In this document: piece by piece, positions 29,523-31,591 of the stretch
Position numbering within the stretch: position 1 is the stretch's first letter
How the letters are laid out: every line of letters begins with the position of its first letter
Origin: Euprymna scolopes
Taxonomy: Eukaryota; Mollusca; Cephalopoda; Sepiida; Sepiolidae
NCBI GenBank assembly: GCA_024364805.1
Contig: CM044493.1
Location: 91,576,722-91,608,312 of the forward strand
DNA: 31,591 bases
Reading direction: 5' to 3'
Program-made: the position numbers and the translations under genes
The notes under the pieces: generated by a model
The model's input: only the letters and a program-made list of their open reading frames with translations
Told to the model about the DNA's origin: nothing
Database searches by the model: none

Positions 29523-30638
29523 ATGGATATTTTTTTTTTGCCAAAGTTTATATAATTATTAACAGCAAAATTGGTGAAAGTCAAACTGGAACCCACGCTA
29601 TTTTTAAATATTATTTTCAAGTTTAATTATGTTCACGGGACTATAAACAATTCACAAAATTTTGTGGATCCACTTACTGGTGTTTGCACCAACAATATTA
29701 AAGCCTACTGGTCTCGCATTAAAAGAAGACTGAAATACATATCGGGATCAGTAGGAGAAATGAAATGGTCTCATGTTGATGAGACCATATATATAGAGGC
29801 TTATAACATGAAAAGTGAAAAAATATTAGATAATTTTGAAAAATGTTTAGAAAATGTTCATGAAAAATATGGTAATTAAAAAAAATCCCAATAAGCTTTG
29901 GGAAAAAACATGTTTTGAACAATTGAAATTTTTATTTTTTATTTTTAAATAAAAAATAATTATTAAAACAAAAACAATAGTGTTCTTGTTGAGTAGTTTT
30001 TATTTTATTCAAAAAAACAAAAAGGTACTCATGCGCTTATTGAGCCGTGCTGAAATAATGACATTATTTAGAAAGCCATTCTTAACGTGGGGACAGGAGG
30101 GTGTTGTGTACCTATTCTGTACTTTTACCTAACAATTTAATAAAAACAGGTATCGTAAAACTTTAATTAAACTTGAAAGTACTATTTAAAAATAGCGTGG
30201 ATTAATAAGTGCAGTAAAGTGCACTAGCACCAAATAACATTTCACTGTGTTTTGATCTACCACATTCCATGAGGTACGTACACGCTAAAGTTTTTTAATT
30301 TTGACTTCCACCAATTTTCCTTTAAAGAACAATTAGAAACTCTTCAAACATTGGGCGAGGCACTTAAACCATTAAAAAAAAATAACGGTAACATAAGTGC
30401 ATAAGCACCAAATTTTTTTTATTTGTTTTGCTTTCACTTTGTTTGTTAAATCTGGCAAAAAATAAATAAAAATAAAAGAATACAAAAACAATAATAAGAA
30501 ATGGGTATTGTAAAACTTTAATTAAACTTGAAAATAATATTTAAAAATAGCGCGGATTTCATTTTGACTTTCACCAATTTTCCTGTTAATAATTACATAA
30601 ACTCCGTCAAAAAAAAAAAAAAAAAAAAAATATCCATC
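29522..30638 (+). mobile_element. Merlin (IS1595-like) element remnant with long inverted repeats
   Basis: GATGGATAT at 29522 to about 29629 is mirrored at 30520-30638 (AATTATTAACAG, AAAATTGGTGAAAGTCAAA, GCGCTATTTTTAAATATTAT). The arms are about 110 bp and differ at roughly one base in ten. A second, direct copy of the right arm lies at 30150-30345, broken by about 95 bp of other sequence. The transposase tail lies just inside the left arm; the catalytic N-terminal half is missing. No sure target duplication, so the outer limits are approximate. Confidence 0.6.
29571..29879 (+). pseudogene. Merlin/ISXO2-like transposase, C-terminal part
   Basis: 102 codons to a TAA. After about 20 residues contributed by the inverted-repeat arm, the frame reads HGTINNSQNFVDPLTGVCTN, then NIKAYWSRIKRRLKY and MKWSHVDETIYIEAYN. 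This is the conserved end of ISXO2-like/Merlin transposases, whose pattern is H-TVNHS-NFVDP-TG-HTQNIE--W. The last catalytic acidic residue, Glu in NIE, is Lys here (NIKAYW). The first two catalytic Asp are absent because the N-terminal half is deleted. Enzymatically dead; the natural-looking stop and downstream ends suggest a deletion derivative. Confidence 0.78.
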
Positions 30639-30668
30639 TAAAACAACAAAAATCATAATAACAAAAAT

Positions 30669-31591
30669 CGATGAAGCTTAGATAAGTAGGTCCCACAGAT
30701 GAGCCTCGTTCTGACATTCGGAAACTTTAGGTTAACAACCGGTGAAGCTACCGAAAAGTAACCTTTTTGAATGGACATAAACAATATTTTTAAAATTAAT
30801 TTCTTAATTTTACTTAAAAACAAAATGTAAACATATATAAACAAAATATTTTAGAAAATAATTTAATTTTAAATAAAAATTGATTATAAAGAATTTCTTT
30901 TTTTTAAATAATTATTAAAAAATATTGCAAAGTGTTTACATAGCTAGTTCTTTGGGATAATAGGGGCGCCTGAAACCTCCAATCCAAAATGAAAAAAAAG
31001 CTTTAGTGTTTTTACTATTTTAAAGCGCTTTTTTTCTTCTTTTTTTTATTTTAAAGTGGCTATAGTGGCTAGTTAACTTAGAACAACAAGGGCACATGGC
31101 GGAAATCCTTCAGGGTTTAAATGTATTTAATGCTTTTATAGTAGTCGAAAAACGTTTTTCAGTCACCATATTACTTGCTATTTACTTGATTTCCCACGAG
31201 GGCAGAGTTAGACACAAAGTCGGTTTTTAATGTAGAGAAGCATTTATTACTAAAAAACGAAATGGTGAAATATAAAAGCAAGTTAAGCTAAAAGTAAAAA
31301 AAAAAAATTATTTTAATTCAAATAATTAAAAAAAATTTCGAAAAATTTCGAAACTCATTTTGATAAATAAAAATTACCTTTGAAGTAGTTAATAAAATTC
31401 TTGTGTGTATATTAAATGTTATGAAAAGTTATATTACGTTTTTATCATAAATTTTTGACAGTATTAATCTTACTTCAAACAAACAGTTCAACTTAAAAAT
31501 ATAAAAGAATCGTAAATCTAAGGTATTTTTAATGATGCGATTCCGATTAACCCCAAAATACACGATTCTTACGATTAACGATTTCGATTAA
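30669..31591. other. no recognisable gene; possible element edge at the window end
   Basis: AT-rich. From about 31510 the sequence has GAATCG, GATTCCGATTAA, CGATTCTTACGATTAACGAT and similar palindromic GATTAATCG motifs, like the interior edge of a hAT-type element that would continue past 31591. The frame at 30653-30844 has no family features. Confidence 0.4.

Noticed and set aside
29292-29555. Plus-strand frame with a Phe run
   Set aside because: It exists only because of the 55-base poly-T.
30653-30844. Upstream WDR48 exon
   Set aside because: No similarity to the expected propeller or linker sequence and no splice-bounded phase match; upstream exons are probably past the window end.

Overview
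The window is AT-rich, repeat-dense animal DNA. The only host gene I can support is the 3' end of WDR48 (UAF1), on the minus strand. Its last five coding exons are spread over about 12.5 kb (26222 down to 13688), joined by consensus splice sites in matching phases. They encode the C-terminal 189 residues, the SUMO-like-domain tail that follows the WD40 propeller. The large introns, several tRNA-derived SINE heads, a repeated core around CGTTTCGGCC...CCTTCTTCAGGTGT and a mollusc-type mariner suggest a cephalopod mollusc, probably an octopod. That taxonomic call is inference.

Layout. Positions 1-13.2 kb are intergenic: microsatellites, foldback elements, tRNA-like SINE heads, a clean hAT-type MITE (6424-6594) and a decayed IS630/Tc1-type transposase (11558-12420). 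Positions 13.2-26.2 kb are the WDR48 3' UTR, exons and introns. The introns hold a deleted mariner (14041-14407), a LINE fragment split by a 476-bp element with an 8-bp target duplication (15380-16260), a SINE/mariner chimera flanked by a perfect 13-bp direct repeat (17238-18245), a three-unit array of hairpins (18745-19125), a hAT-like MITE (19736-19997) and a full-length but broken mariner (20908-22191). Positions 26.2-31.6 kb are the next WDR48 intron or upstream DNA: two ~320-bp direct repeats flanking an exon, a 740-bp non-autonomous Helitron (28434-29173) with a tRNA-like block inside, and a Merlin (IS1595-like) transposase remnant between long inverted repeats (29522-30638).

I see no new multi-gene system. 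The most unusual object is the SINE/mariner chimera in a WDR48 intron, where a fragment of a DNA transposon appears to have been mobilised by SINE-type retrotransposition. I recognised no retrovirus-like or Polinton-like element. All calls come from reading the sequence and from memory of the families; no search was run.
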